Assembly (NCBI GenBank): GCA_037176905.1
Contig: JBBBWG010000460.1
Span: 1 to 37,759, forward strand
Source: Azolla pinnata
Taxonomy: Eukaryota; Streptophyta; Polypodiopsida; Salviniales; Salviniaceae
Length of the DNA stretch: 37,759 nucleotides
Direction: 5' to 3'
Numbering within the stretch: position 1 is the stretch's first letter; each line of letters opens with the position of its first letter. This document shows positions 12,121 through 24,084 of this stretch, one piece after another. The notes below the pieces were generated by a model, which worked only from the letters and a program-made list of their open reading frames with translations, did no database searches and had not been told where the DNA came from. Made by a program: the position numbers and the translations under genes.

Positions 12121-13213
12121 GCTGGATAAACTATAATGCACTATATTGTGGAATTGCGAGCGAATATTTATTGCAAAAACCGGCATGGGCTGAAAATTAA
12201 TCTTTCACAATCACCAATCAAATGAAGGCATCCTACTTGTTACTTAAGAAGCAAAAAGAGAGCTTACGATGGTATTGCCGGCCTCTTCTAATCCAAACAT
12301 GTTTTGTTAAACCTTTATGACTAATGAAATGAAAGATTTACGTAAAAAGAAATTGTACGCTCAGTAAAGAGATGCAAAAAAAAGGGCAAGCTATGCAATC
12401 TTCATGTTAATAAGAGTGATGTTATCAATATGTTTTGTGGCCAATATGGCAGTTTTTTGTTCACTGATCGAAGTTTATGTCCATTGGAAAAAATAAATCA
12501 AAAATAAATAATAAAAAGACTCCATTAATGGATGGACAGTTCCTTTGAACCAGAGGCCTTGGGTTGAAGCCCCCTAAAATCTTTCATCAATCAGGCCTTC
12601 TAGTGTTGGTGGAAATAGAAAGTTCGGTGGTAAATAACACAATCCTAGACCATATTGTAGTTGCCTAAAACATTGCAAAGGAGCGCATTGCTTCAGAAAC
12701 CATAAAAGCTTCTTGACGGCTTTCTCCAAAATCCCTCTCAATGGCTTCACATTGAGATCGAAGCACAGGGCTTTGCAGTGCTTCGATCCGCTCCAGGTGA
12801 AAAATTATGGGCTTTGGGTGCTGATAGTGGCCCCGCTGGGCATGAATTCTAGCTCTCTCTCTCGACGATGATGCCAGTTGCTCATGCCTTTGGGCACCGC
12901 GACGGCGGCGTACTACGAGTTTAACCGCTTGAGCCCCATTTCAAGCCTGAGCCAGAGTCAATGTTGTTTTTTTAACTCTTGATCTGGAGGTGCTTGAAAA
13001 TTGTAAGTAGAGGAATTTAGTACATGTCCTTTGTGAAGGAGAGGGGCACTTTGGGAGTTTCCAAAACCTGCAGAGAGAGAGGGCATTTTGGGCATTGTGC
13101 GAAACGCGATGCGACAGTGATCAGTTCTGGCACCAGCGCCAGGGATTCGATTTGCATGCTTCTGCGTGCGATCGATCAGCTAGCTGCGCTCCTGTTTTCT
13201 GTTTCTGCTCTTC
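12121..13213 (+). other. Spacer and upstream region of the MTP12-like gene
   Basis: AT-rich to about 12500, then closer to balanced composition. It holds an 11-bp perfect inverted repeat (12756-12766 with 12778-12788, 11-base loop) and a short CT-rich patch near 12853. No clear TATA box was seen. The core promoter and leader probably lie in 12800-13213. Confidence 0.5.
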
Positions 13214-16200
13214 ATGGCTAGAAATGGCGGCCTCAGAGACACATCAAGATTGGGTACGCACGCCGGGGTACTGAACAGATCTGGGAGGTATGCTTCCTGG
13301 CTCCCTCTCCCTGTGCCAGTGCAATGGATCTCTCTGCCTATGCTTATATGACGCTTCGTTCATCCATTTCTTTCAAGCTTCGTGAACATATAGAATCGCC
13401 AAGAAAGCACCTTCAACCGGTTCGGATGCCATCACTATATATAACTAGTATCTTTTCACGTTGATATGTCATTTCCGTGGAAAAAAAGGGGCAGCCAAAA
13501 TTATGGAAGCTCGCAGGGTTAGTGTAGTTCTCCCTGGCTACAGGTACTGACGAAGAACTGTTGGGGTTTTCCAACTATAGCAGTGAAGAGCGTTTGAAGG
13601 TAGAAGAATTGGTAAAAATAAATAAGGTCGAATGTACTGTATATCTCTACCAGCACAAAGACTGGAAAGCCTGGGAGGTGTAGGTTTACATTTTTCAATA
13701 CAGGAAGGTACAAAAGTTCTGGTTGTACTGCGTACAATGACTGGAAAAATAGAATAAGGGATACTCTAAAATGTTGTAACTTTCCAAGGAACATAGTTAT
13801 GTCCATTTAGACCTAAGTCTTCGCGTGGGGACAATGCCTTAGCCTCAGCCATATTCAAGGTCTTAAGTATATTACATTTTTCATTCATCACTTTCAGTAA
13901 GTAAGCCTGCAATGACCTCCCAAAGTAGTTAGAAATTTTGGAGTAACCTGACACGTAACAGGGCTACATCTTCCTATCTGGCTTCTGGAATCATATAGAA
14001 ACCACAAGGAACGTACAGAGAATGCATTTATAGTTTTTTCAAGTGTAATTAGGAAATTTATCCTCGCAAATGACAATGTTTGGACAGTCTTAAGTTTGTG
14101 ATTTGCTTTTAACGTTGACAGCTGTATATGGTAATGATATTAAAGTTTGGATGATTATATCACTCTTAAATTGCAGGATATACCCATTATACTTGCTTTA
14201 TTTACTTGGAAGGTTCTTCCGGCTACTCTCGGTTTACGTAATGTACCAATACCTTATGCTTCCAGGACGGTCAGTTGTGATCTTCATGTTTCTTTGCCTA
14301 TCAGGGGCAGCAACATTACTTCTCATTGTGCATTCTCCTTGGCGAGGCCGTCCTCTTACCTCATATCAGGTATTGTGTAGATTGAAGTAGCTGATCCTGT
14401 TTTTTATAACCTTTGTTACAAGACCAGAACACTGAGGCATCCAATCAAATTTGAAGGACAGCTTCTACCCACAATCATCAATGGTGCATTGATGGCACTT
14501 TCCTTTGTTCTGTGGGGTGAAGGATTGCGAACCTGTGGCCCTGTCAGGTAAATATTGAATTAAGTATCTGCATAACTTTGTGCTCTTGGGCTAGAAATAT
14601 ATATTTGATGGATGTAAACTACATATGAAAGCTTCTCTAGCATGTGGAAATCATTTGTTTTGGAATGTAGTAGAATGGTAATGTTGGGATAAGCAATGTC
14701 AATATGTTGATGTTTTTTTATTACATCTTTATTGCTTCCAATGTTGCTAGTTTTGTATTATTTCCCGTTGGTGGATTGATGGTCTATTATCAACACCGTC
14801 ATATCGAAGAAGTAATACTTTAAGGACAAGCAGCAATATGCTATGCTTTTTTGACAAAATATGGATGACATTTGTAGATTCCTGTATGCATGTAATTTTT
14901 TTGAGGCTAGAGATTGGGTTGAGCCAGATAGGATGGAGAACAAATTCATTCCCCATAGAATTTTAAAGTATTTAAAAATTTCATACTTTTCAGCTACTAC
15001 AGATCATGAGTTACTACATATATAGTAGTTCTTGTTTGATCTTCATTTCAGAACAGTGATGGCAGAGTATGTGGGAGCTGTGTTAGGTGCGACCTCAACT
15101 CTAATTCTTGGCAGGGGTGGAGGAAAGTTGAAGAAGGTATACAAATAGTTTTTGTTTTTGAAAACAAAATCTTTGATGAAGGACCTCACAATGCAGGCTT
15201 CTTCAGATAGCAGGCTTGGTGGCTATGTGTGCATCTTATATTTTCCTATCTCAAGGATGGGCTATGTCTACCTATTCACCCTTCTATATCCTTCCATGTT
15301 TTCTTTATGGTTTAAGTGCAACTTGATCTCCCCTCAAACAGGGTGAACATATCTTATCTTTACATAAGGCCCAAATGTTGTACATGTTTCAATTAATGTT
15401 ACACTCACGTTTTGACATGTGTTTTCGTTACAAGTTTGTGCTTCATTATTTCACTTCTTATAGCATTTTGTCAGCCTTGATAAGACGTTACCATATAAAT
15501 CTGGAGCAGCAGCTGAAGAAGTTTCTCATAAGAATGCAAATGTAGGTTTCTCGTCCATGGCCCTTGTTTTCTTTTCAGGTGCACTTACCAGCCTGAACAG
15601 GGTTATCACCAGACGTGTCTCATTGAAGGTATGATGTCAGCATGAGTTTGATCTAATATTATTGCATGTAATTTCTTCTTTGTGTGTATTGCTCATTTTT
15701 TATGGGCTTCTTGTTTATCTTAGATTTCTGTCATGTAAGTTATCCTGTCCATCCTTTTTGAAGTGCATATTTGATGAATGTATCTTCATGCACCTATTTT
15801 TTGTACGCTTTGCAATCAAAACTATGATTTAAATATCTAGGCTATCAAGTATTGTCTTTGGTCATGATAGAGAGTGATTTGTTGTGTTATCTAGCATTCT
15901 AAAAACTAATTAACTAGAAATACTGAATTTGTTCAATATAATGCTAGCATTTCATCCCGACGGATTTTATTTGTACACTATTTCTTTTAATGGAATTCTA
16001 TTTTTTCCTTCTAGAAACAAATGAAAAGACGTTTATATGTGGTGTCCATTACGGCAGCAGCTTGCTTCCTCTTCCCTATATTTGTTTTTCAAGCAACGCT
16101 GGTACCGTCATTTTATCTTTTCTTTATCTGTTTTGCATACAATGTATATAATGAAGGCATGCCACTTAGTAAGTCAGACAATGTTCATATTATCATAGCA

Positions 16201-17242
16201 ATGTGTGCATCCCCGTTTTTTACACAGACACAAATTTCATCATTGTACCTGTGATAAAGCTTTGGGCATCACTTAAGATGATTGTTGTAGGTGTAACCTA
16301 ATAAATAAATGTAAAGGCTAATTTGAAGGGATAAGGGTAAGATAAGCGAGACAAACTCATATGGTCACATGATATGTGTGAACACGTGGTGGTCTGGGGT
16401 TTAAGAAGCTTACTTATATAAAAGGGATTGGAAGCTTACTTATATAAAGGGGATTGTCTACCTGCTTTCATTATGACATCTTGCGATGCTATAAAGACTC
16501 TCTTTGTGAGGCTACAATCGTTTCTTCGAATCCAAATATTCTGAGGCATAATATGAAGTACCATTCGTGTATGGGACACAAATGGTGCTTCATATTCACC
16601 TCTTATCATTTGTTCCAAGGTGGTCGGAGTGAATGACCACCCTTAATCCACCATTTTTTCTTTATCTTCTGTTATATTGTTTATTGTTAGTAGACCCATA
16701 ATAATTACACACTAGAGTTGCCATTCTTGAGGTAGCACTGCAAAATCTAGAGGTTAGGCTTAGACACTTCATCAGTTAATGAAATTGTTTTTGTAGCAGG
16801 TCATATCTGGGGCAAGTGATCATGAAGACGAGTGCAAATGTAGTTACCATATATATGATGTGTTTGCCTTATAGTTGTGTGTCTGTCATACAACCTTTCA
16901 ATTAAAGGTCAAGTCCTTGTTGATGAAGAGGTGATATGGATTCATATGCTGTGATTTCTCATTAATTTTCCTTGTGTGTGTGGTCATATACATGTCAGCT
17001 ATTTGTTGTGTACTCTCCACATTATATGCAATTGCCACTATATTGTGTGACATTGCTCAACCATAGCTGTTAGGTGTGGTAGCTCGAATGGCTTGATTTT
17101 TCAAATATCTGCATCATGACATCAAGTGATTTTAAACCCAAGCTTTCAAGGTTGTTTTTGTTATTTGATCATTTGTGTTCACATGGGAGAGATTTGAGTA
17201 TCTGCACTGATTGCACTTGGATTTTGTTCATCTTTGAGAGAC

Positions 17243-17280
<38 letters not shown>

Positions 17281-18434
17281 ATGTTACTATTACATAATAC
17301 AGCTTCTCTTACCAATTTCTACAGAAAAAGTCAATTGTCGAAGCAGGCGAACTTCTATTTTCATTTCAGGCTTTTGTTGTTTACACAGTTCATGGCATAG
17401 TAATCAGTTTCTATGTGGATTTAATGGCAGAGGAGAGGTAATGATGACAGATTAGATGTCTTTTCTATTTTACATGCATTTGTCCTCAGAAAATCTTTAT
17501 GAATATTTTGGATTAGAGTCCAGTATGCTAAACAATGTGTGCATTATGATGATGCTGTAAATAGATATCACAACTCATTCTTTATTAGTGCTAAAGATAG
17601 ATTTATCAACCCTAAGGGAAGGCGAATTCTTAGGTGCTGCCACATTCGTAGAAACTAGGATGACAGTTGAAATCTAAAGGTCAATAAATATCATCTTTCT
17701 CGTCCTCTTTCAAGGTTGATACAGTTTCTATAGCAGTCAGGAGGACACAATAGTCATGCAGTGCTTTCAGCTGTTGAACTTGATTAACATTCCAACCCCA
17801 TTTAGAAATTGAAAACAACATTAAACAAACAGAGGAGTTCTTTCTTTTAGTTTCAGTAGTTAGCATGGTCTATTATCAATGATAATAAAAGGAATGGATC
17901 TGGCCACCTTTTATCTTTCATGATTGTGAATGTTTTGAATGCGTATCAGACTGCATGTATTAGTAGCCTCGCCCAAACATCTCTTGGTGACAACTGGATG
18001 TCTGTTTTTACTGGAGTTGATATATGCAATGGATTTCTCAGTACTGGGATTTCTCGTCTGTGCATCATGTCTTGGTTTCGGTAAGCGTTTATATTTTAAA
18101 TGCACTTATGCAGCAAAGTTATAGATATTTGTTACTGATGTGGATATTTGTTTTCTCTTGTATGCAGGTATTTTTGGATCTATGTCCATGGAGAAAATCC
18201 AGAGAGACCATGAGCAACTGCCCACAACGACTGACTTGGGTGATGGCATGACTGAACAGAGAAGCTCTCTAATCATGGCTCGAGTGTTAGATCCAATGTA
18301 CTGTATTCGTGTTTTGCAATAGAGTTACGAGAGAAAACATGCAATGTTGTGTAGATGTGCCATGCTGTGTGAGTTTAATGCCTAGACATGTTGATGCAGT
18401 GCTGGATAACAGGAAAAGAAATGCCATCAAGTGA
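13214..18434 (+). CDS. MTP12/ZnT5-like zinc transporter relative, N-terminal membrane half only
   Basis: Exons that join in frame: 13214-13287, 14177-14369, 14423-14547, 15052-15136, 15207-about 15317, 15464-15628, 16015-16101, 17370-17437, 17950-18080, 18168-18297, 18386-18434, giving about 405 residues with many membrane spans. Diagnostic stretches are WGEGLRTCGPVRTVMAEY (about 120-137), RRVSLKKQMKRRL (spanning the exon 6-7 join), GIVISFYVDLMAEER (about 289-303) and MDFSVLGFLVC. They align with the N-terminal half of human ZnT5 (CGPLRT..., ...FYVDS) and plant MTP12. In that family the N-terminal half supports heterodimer formation, and the C-terminal CDF domain moves zinc into the Golgi/secretory lumen. 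Here the reading stops at TGA 18432-18434, just where the CDF half should start, and no SD..H..D motif was seen downstream. The exon 5 end is uncertain: it needs a GC donor at 15318, or a weak GT donor at 15266 with acceptor after 15474. An extra exon at about 16800-16859 is possible. If 18297 is not spliced, a TAG ends the frame at 18322. It may be a truncated gene or a pseudogene. Confidence 0.72.
16405..16456. repeat. 26-bp tandem duplication in an intron
   Basis: Two adjacent 26-bp copies (16405-16430 and 16431-16456) differ at one position. They lie in the large intron between exons ending at 16101 and starting at 17370 of the MTP12-like gene, just upstream of a fold-back element. Confidence 0.85.
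16543..16602. repeat. Intronic fold-back element (MITE- or hairpin-RNA-like)
   Basis: The left arm 16543-16570 is complementary to the right arm 16576-16602 around a 5-base loop: about 23 Watson-Crick pairs, one G-U pair, a C-A mismatch and a small bulge. Weaker complementarity seems to extend outward on both sides. A degenerate MITE is the likeliest reading; a miRNA-like precursor is possible but unsupported. Confidence 0.55.
17245..17278. repeat. (GA)n microsatellite in an intron
   Basis: About sixteen GA units, 90 bases upstream of the exon at 17370 in the MTP12-like gene. Confidence 0.9.
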
Positions 18435-21095
18435 TCCATTAAGAAAAGGGATGTCCTTATTCATTCAGACAGAATTTTCTACACGAAAGATGTTCGAGTA
18501 CAAGAGAAGTGCAGCGGCTCCAGTTTACACAAGCTAAACGATGCGATAAGATTGGTTCAACATCAGTTAAAGCTACTGCGGGAGTGAGATGGGCTCGTGG
18601 AATGTTTCTGATAATGTTGTATACTTGTAATGCCCTTCTGATAAATGATTTTTGTTCGCTTCCACTTGGGAAGAATACAATTGATATCCTACAAAAAACA
18701 TTCTCTGCACATAAAGAAATTACTTCTCTCATGATTTTGAACCTCCTGTTAACCTCGTGCACAAGATTGCGGAATTCCAAGAATGGGGACTGGGTTTTTG
18801 TAGATAACACATGTTGAGTAAAATGTGAGATTCCTCTATGTTGGTTTGTGACTTTGAATTGGACTGAATCAGAGGTTCTTGATTCTTGTGACATGGCAAT
18901 CAAATTATGATGGTCATGGAAAGAGATGCTCAAGAACATTGTTTGAAGATCATCAGGAACTAAGACTATTTCACGTAGTTTGTTCAAATTTTATGCTATT
19001 TGAGAGCTTGAAATGCCATGGGAAATAGTGGGCAGCATTAATCGCAAGAGTATGTTGATTTGCTAGACCCTTGTGTTGGTCTTTCAGCTGGATTTGGCCC
19101 TCAAAGCAGTTTACTGATCTGCCACGGAAGTTGAAGTGCATTCCATCTCTTACTCAGGACATCATACTCTGATTGTTGAAGAGTTTGTCGATGTGTTAAA
19201 ACAATCGTTGAAACGATTGAAATATTAAACTAATTGTCAATGAGCTTGGATGGCAGAATTTGAGTGGATATTGGACCATAATAAAAACACAGTGATTCCC
19301 TTTGAGCACCCAATTCGAACATGAGCACAAAAGACAAACCACGAGGAGCTTTTCAAGACGTGTTCAATAGGTAATAGAATCAAACTATTGAAGCCAACTA
19401 GAAGTCGACACCACAGCAATTTAAGGTCATTTCAAGAAGAAACATTGTCTTAGCATGAGGAAGATCGATGGAGATAGGTTGCCGGAACTTGATCGTGATG
19501 CAGTAACATAATAGTCAATCACCACATACAATGCCATAAACAAGTGTTGGGATCCAGGCCACGTTTAACATGGAGAAATTCGGCAGCAAGTCCTGTTGCG
19601 TCTCTTAAAGAATGGATCCATCGAAAGAATGAAAAATCTAACTAGCCAAAGTTCCAACGAGAGAGCATAGTTCACTAGGGTCTGCACTTGGTTAGCTTGA
19701 ACTTGGACATAATCATGTTGACTTACCCAACAAAGCTTTTGCATTTTCTCTCTAGGAGATTTCTCAAAGTAATTCTTTGACCTTCAAGGTATACCAGGAA
19801 CTGAAACATAAACATAGAATCTTTTAGTTTACAAATCTGCTTGGATTTGGAGTTGGGGCCCTATACGTTCGAGTGGACAAAAGTTGACATTTTTTTCGTA
19901 GCTCGAATGTTTCCCAAGCTTTGGCTAGATTACTCCTTTTGTCTGCGTCGCCCAGAATTTGATTCTAAGATTTACATGGCCAATTCTCTTTTGTTACAAC
20001 TCGATGTTAATCTCGATGTTGCACTTGATCTTAAATACCTTAGCGCTACCTCTGTTTCGCTTCCTACCTTGATATATAAGGTCCTCCTAGCCACGCCAGA
20101 TTCGCATTTTGTTGCTTGATTATTTCGCAAGCCGAGACCAAATTCGTCGTGATTGTCGATATACAATACGTTTTTCTTTTTCTTGTCCCTTGTTTGTCAA
20201 AAGTGCCCATCTTTTCGACATGCTCAACTCGATGTTTAGAGGAGTCACTTGTCTTTATATCGTTTTATTGACGTCAACGGGTTAGATGTGCAGAGTCGTG
20301 GATCACATGTTATTGAATGGACAAGTTTTGATGGCAATTTGTATGTGGATTGGGCCCAATCAGCTGAAATTTTAGCATGTGTGTAGGCAGGCGACCCGGA
20401 GGCACTCAATATATAAGTAGCAATAGCTGCGTTGCATGCAATGAAATCGGAAGCCAAAGGTCGAAGTATAGTTATGAGTCAAGCGAGGCAAATTGTGGAT
20501 CATTTAGTACTAGTCCCGTTGGTTGTGTGGATAACCCAAATGTTTCATTTTTGTTTTGCTCTTTTGTCATGCGAGTTTCGCAGCCGAATCCGACTGCGAG
20601 TCGCCAGACACATCTCATCACAAAGCGGCACAAAGATCCCATGGTTTGCACGCAAGACAGACGTTTTGAGGAGCCGACGGAGCTTCTTGCTACAGTTTGT
20701 TTTCGAACATCGAAGACGTGCCGTGCCGGAAGCCCATTGGTTTTTGTGTGTTCTGGGGAGGGAGGAAGGGGGTGGGGCGGGGAGCAAAGCATCCGATTGT
20801 CGCCTTCTACTTCACAACCAAACCAACGACTTTTTACAGACGCCTGCCTGCGTGCCTGTCTGCCGTCTCTGTCTGCCCGATTCAGAAACCCACGCATTTT
20901 CTTGCGTTTACATGCCCATGAATTGCATCGCGATTGCGCGCCTTTAGTCGACGAAATGCAATCGAACGGAACACGCAGAAGCGAGAAGGCTTGTTGTGTG
21001 CTCTCTCGCCGCCAAACGATCGAAAGTACCCGCTTGTCATCTTTTGCCGGATCGATCGACGGCATCGACATCCACGCACATGCATGCCATGCCAT
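18435..21095. other. 3' flank and spacer, no gene recognised
   Basis: Begins with the probable 3' untranslated region of the MTP12-like gene. A 176-codon minus-strand frame at 18457-18987 has no recognisable motif and lies antisense to that flank. The 19841-20470 block has weakly coding-like stretches interrupted by stops and could be a decayed element, but I recognise no domain. From about 20560 the sequence becomes more GC-balanced. Confidence 0.5.
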
Positions 21096-21105
21096 GCACA
21101 CACAC

Positions 21106-21136
<31 letters not shown>

Positions 21137-21145
21137 CACACACAG
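21096..21145. repeat. (CA)n-(CATA)n-(CA)n compound microsatellite
   Basis: CA dinucleotides flank about eight CATA tetranucleotides. It lies between the MTP12-like and Aux/IAA genes. Confidence 0.9.
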
Positions 21146-21279
21146 ACATGGGTGCATTCATCCAGGAGCTGCTCTGAAACAGTTGCAGGTGGACCGTCGT
21201 CGTCATCGAGAGGTCTCGGAAGGAACAAGTGGATTGCATTATTGCCCCAACAATGGGAAGAAAAATGGAAAGAGACAAG

Positions 21280-21812
21280 AGATGATGTTGATTATGGTGA
21301 TGGTGGTGGCGGTGATGACGGTGATTCTGATGGCGACGATGGTCATGATGGTGGTCATGATGCTGATGCTAGTGCTGGTGCTGATGATGATGATGGTGAT
21401 GCTGAGGATGATGATGGTGGTGATGATCATGATGATGGTGACAGTGACGATGGTGATGATTATGATGTTGTTGATGATGATGATGGTGGTGATGATGATG
21501 GTGGTGATTTTGGTGGTGATGATGGTGATGATGGTGGTGATGAGATGATGATGATGATTGGTGATGGTGATGATCATGATGATAGTGATGATGATGATGG
21601 TGGTGATGATGATGGTGGTGATTTTGGTGGTGATGATGGTGATGATGGTGGTGATGAGATGATGATGATGATTGGTGATGGTGATGATCATGACGATAGT
21701 GATGATGATGATGGTGATGAGATGATGATGATTATTGGTGATGGTGATGATCATGATGGTGGTGGTGGTGATGATGATGATGATGATGGTGATGGTGATG
21801 ATGATGATGCAT
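21280..21812. repeat. GAT/GGT-rich minisatellite with 114-bp higher-order unit
   Basis: Over 500 bases built almost only from GAT, GGT and related triplets. A 114-bp unit at 21481-21594 is repeated nearly exactly at 21595-21708, with a shorter third copy following. Stop codons are scarce in this triplet mix, so long open frames appear on both strands: Asp/Gly-rich or Met/Val-rich on plus, Ile/Thr-rich on minus. They are compositional and show no gene features. Confidence 0.85.
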
Positions 21813-23442
21813 GGACACTTGCCCGAAATGAGGCCAGATGGTCGGGCGGAGACATGGAGGTCAACGAAATCGACAAATGGACGACACTCTTTGCATCTCA
21901 CCAGGCGTCATGACCATGAACCCGACAGCCATCGTGGTAATGCATGCATGCCTGTGTGTGTGCATTGGAATGATTTGATTGGCTACCTTCCATCAATCCA
22001 CAGTCATCATCTTCTTCTTCTGCTTCTGCTTCCGCATCTGCACTTGACTTTGGCCTAATCCCATTTCCTCGATGCATCTCGCGCAGTGTCTGTGGTGTAT
22101 GTTTGTTTGCGTGTATGCATGACATTGTGTTGACGGTGGCGAAGAGCCCAATCCACTTGTTGTTGTGGATGATCCGCCCGAATCACCATCGCTTGATGAC
22201 CCACAACTTGTAGATGTGCCTCGTGATCCCGATGACATAGATGGATAGATGGATAGACCCATGGATCGACAACAGTATGGATGGATGGATTGATCGATCG
22301 AATCTGATGTTGCCAACCTATCACATGCAGGGGCCCAAGGATGCCCATCCCCCCCCCCCCCCCCTTGTTTCCCCCATCTTCTTCTTCCCATCTCTCATTT
22401 TGGAATCTCGTCGTAGATGCGCTCGCTTGGAAACACATAATCTGTACGCTCTGTCTCGTGCATGGGCCATATGCCTGGGAGCCGAACAAAGTCTCGAGGC
22501 TTTTTCCTTGCAAAACAGTTGATTGATCAAGCCTTGTGATGTATGTATGCATGTGTGTGTGTGCATGTACGTACGTACGCAAGACGGATCCACTCGGTCA
22601 TGTCGTGTTCGTAATATACATACACATGTCGATATACACATAGAGGCATGTACGTACGTACGCAAATGCGGGTTCCTTGTGATGTGAAACCACATCATAC
22701 AATGCCATCCAAAACCAGAATCATCAAAACTCGCAGAGTGTGTGAGAGAGAGGGCGAGGGCGAGGGCAAGAGATTCTCTTCGCCACCCACTAATGATGGG
22801 CGGTTTTACCATATGTAGAAACCACGGTAAAACAAGACGGGGGAATATCGACAAGATATGCCCCCTTGGGAGAAGAGGGCAAGCCTTCGATAGGAAGGCA
22901 CGTGGCGCGCAGGAGCGATGACGACGATTCGGCTGGATTTTGCTGTCATCATTTCGCGAGCGGATGGAAGCGAAGCCGGCGGAAGAGAGCAAGCACGATC
23001 CCGGGGAAACGGTGCTCGGAATCGGGGCCGGGCCTTCTCCATGTCTCCTCGTGAAAAAAACGAAAAGAAGAAAAGCCAGAACGCGGAAGCGAAATTGCGA
23101 CGACGATTCCACACGAAGCGTCGGTCAGGAGAGAGAGAGAGAGGGAGAGAGAGAGAGAGCCGGGGATTCGAATTCACACTCGGGCGGCCATGCGGACATT
23201 TCCTGGACGCCAGCACCCAGACGACGGCGATGATGATGGTGGCGGTGGGTGGCGATGGCGATGGTGGTGGTGATGGTGATGGTGATGGTGATGACGGGCA
23301 GAGAGTGGGGTGCAGACTGTCGGGCCGGGATTTCGCACACACATACATAATAATGTATACAGGGGCTCGAGCTGTCGTGGACGCGCGGGGCGCCGTGCAA
23401 AGAACAGAGGCTAAAGAAAGAGGGGCCCGAGGGGAGACAGAA
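21813..23442 (+). other. Distal upstream region of the Aux/IAA gene
   Basis: No gene recognised. It contains a 16-C homopolymer at 22349-22364, short ATGG, TGCA and ACGT repeats, GA runs at about 23129-23158 and a GGTGAT run at about 23254-23293. GC content rises towards the right, as expected near a promoter. Confidence 0.5.
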
Positions 23443-23537
23443 TGGGCGGGGACGGGCGGGCGGGCGGACAAAGGGACGGACGGGCGGGCGGACAAACGGA
23501 CGGGCGGGCGGGCGGACAAAGGGACGGGCGGACGGGG
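23443..23537 (+). repeat. G-rich GGGC/GGACAAA minisatellite
   Basis: Runs of GGG separated by one to a few bases, punctuated by three GCGGACAAA blocks about 24 bases apart. Four or more closely spaced GGG runs meet the simple G-quadruplex pattern on the plus strand. It lies about 750 bases upstream of the Aux/IAA start codon. Confidence 0.75.
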
Positions 23538-24007
23538 GTTGGGTCCAGCCGATCGTGATGGACACAGAAGTGAGCGAGCGACCGGGCGACGCTTGTCCCC
23601 CGGCAGGCCAACACCTGCGGACCGGTCCTAATGGCCGGCCTGCGTTCACACCTGGCCCACCCCACTTTACACCTACTTCTCCTTCCTTCCTTCCTTCCTT
23701 CTTCCTCCTCCTTCCTCCCTTCCTTCTTCTTCTTCTTCGCCATAGCCGGGAGCTTCATCACCAGATCTTCTTCTTCTCTGCTTCTTCTTCGTCGTCGTCT
23801 TCTTCTTCGCCATAGCCGGGAGCTTCATCTCCAGATCTTCTTCTTCTTCTTCTTCTTCTTCTGCTTCGTCTTCGTCTTCGTCTTCTTCTTCTTCTTCGTC
23901 TTCGTCTTCGTCTTCTCTGCCCTGCCCTGCTTCTCTGCACCTCGCCCCGCCATATCCCGTCTCCTCTGTGACAGAAGCTCCTTCCCTCTCTCCCTCATCC
24001 CGCCGCC

Positions 24008-24084
24008 CCACCACCACCACCACCAGCAGCAACAGCTTGCAGCAACTAGCAGCAGCTTGCAGCAGCTCTGCCGCAGCTTCCCCG
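24008..24084. repeat. 77-bp direct duplicate, left of gap 2
   Basis: Identical to 24185-24261: a CCA run, then CAG/CAA-rich sequence. It has the same 77-base length as the duplication at gap 1. Confidence 0.9.

Noticed and set aside
12541-12580. tRNA B-box-like sequence suggesting a SINE
   Set aside because: Only a partial match to the GGTTCRANYCC box, with no convincing A box or target-site duplication.
18457-18987. 176-codon minus-strand open frame
   Set aside because: No recognisable domain, ordinary AT-rich composition without codon bias, and antisense to the probable 3' flank of the MTP12-like gene.
20260-20520. RNase H-like retroelement fragment
   Set aside because: Some coding-like texture but stops interrupt it and no catalytic motif could be identified.
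20377-21278. Long overlapping frames of about 270 codons on both strands
   Set aside because: They run into the CATA microsatellite, give His/Thr/Tyr or Cys/Val/Tyr repeats, and show no domain or splice structure.
20996-21913. 305-codon Asp/Gly-rich open frame
   Set aside because: Produced by the GAT/GGT minisatellite. The N-terminal part is translated CA/CATA microsatellite, and equally long frames exist on the opposite strand.
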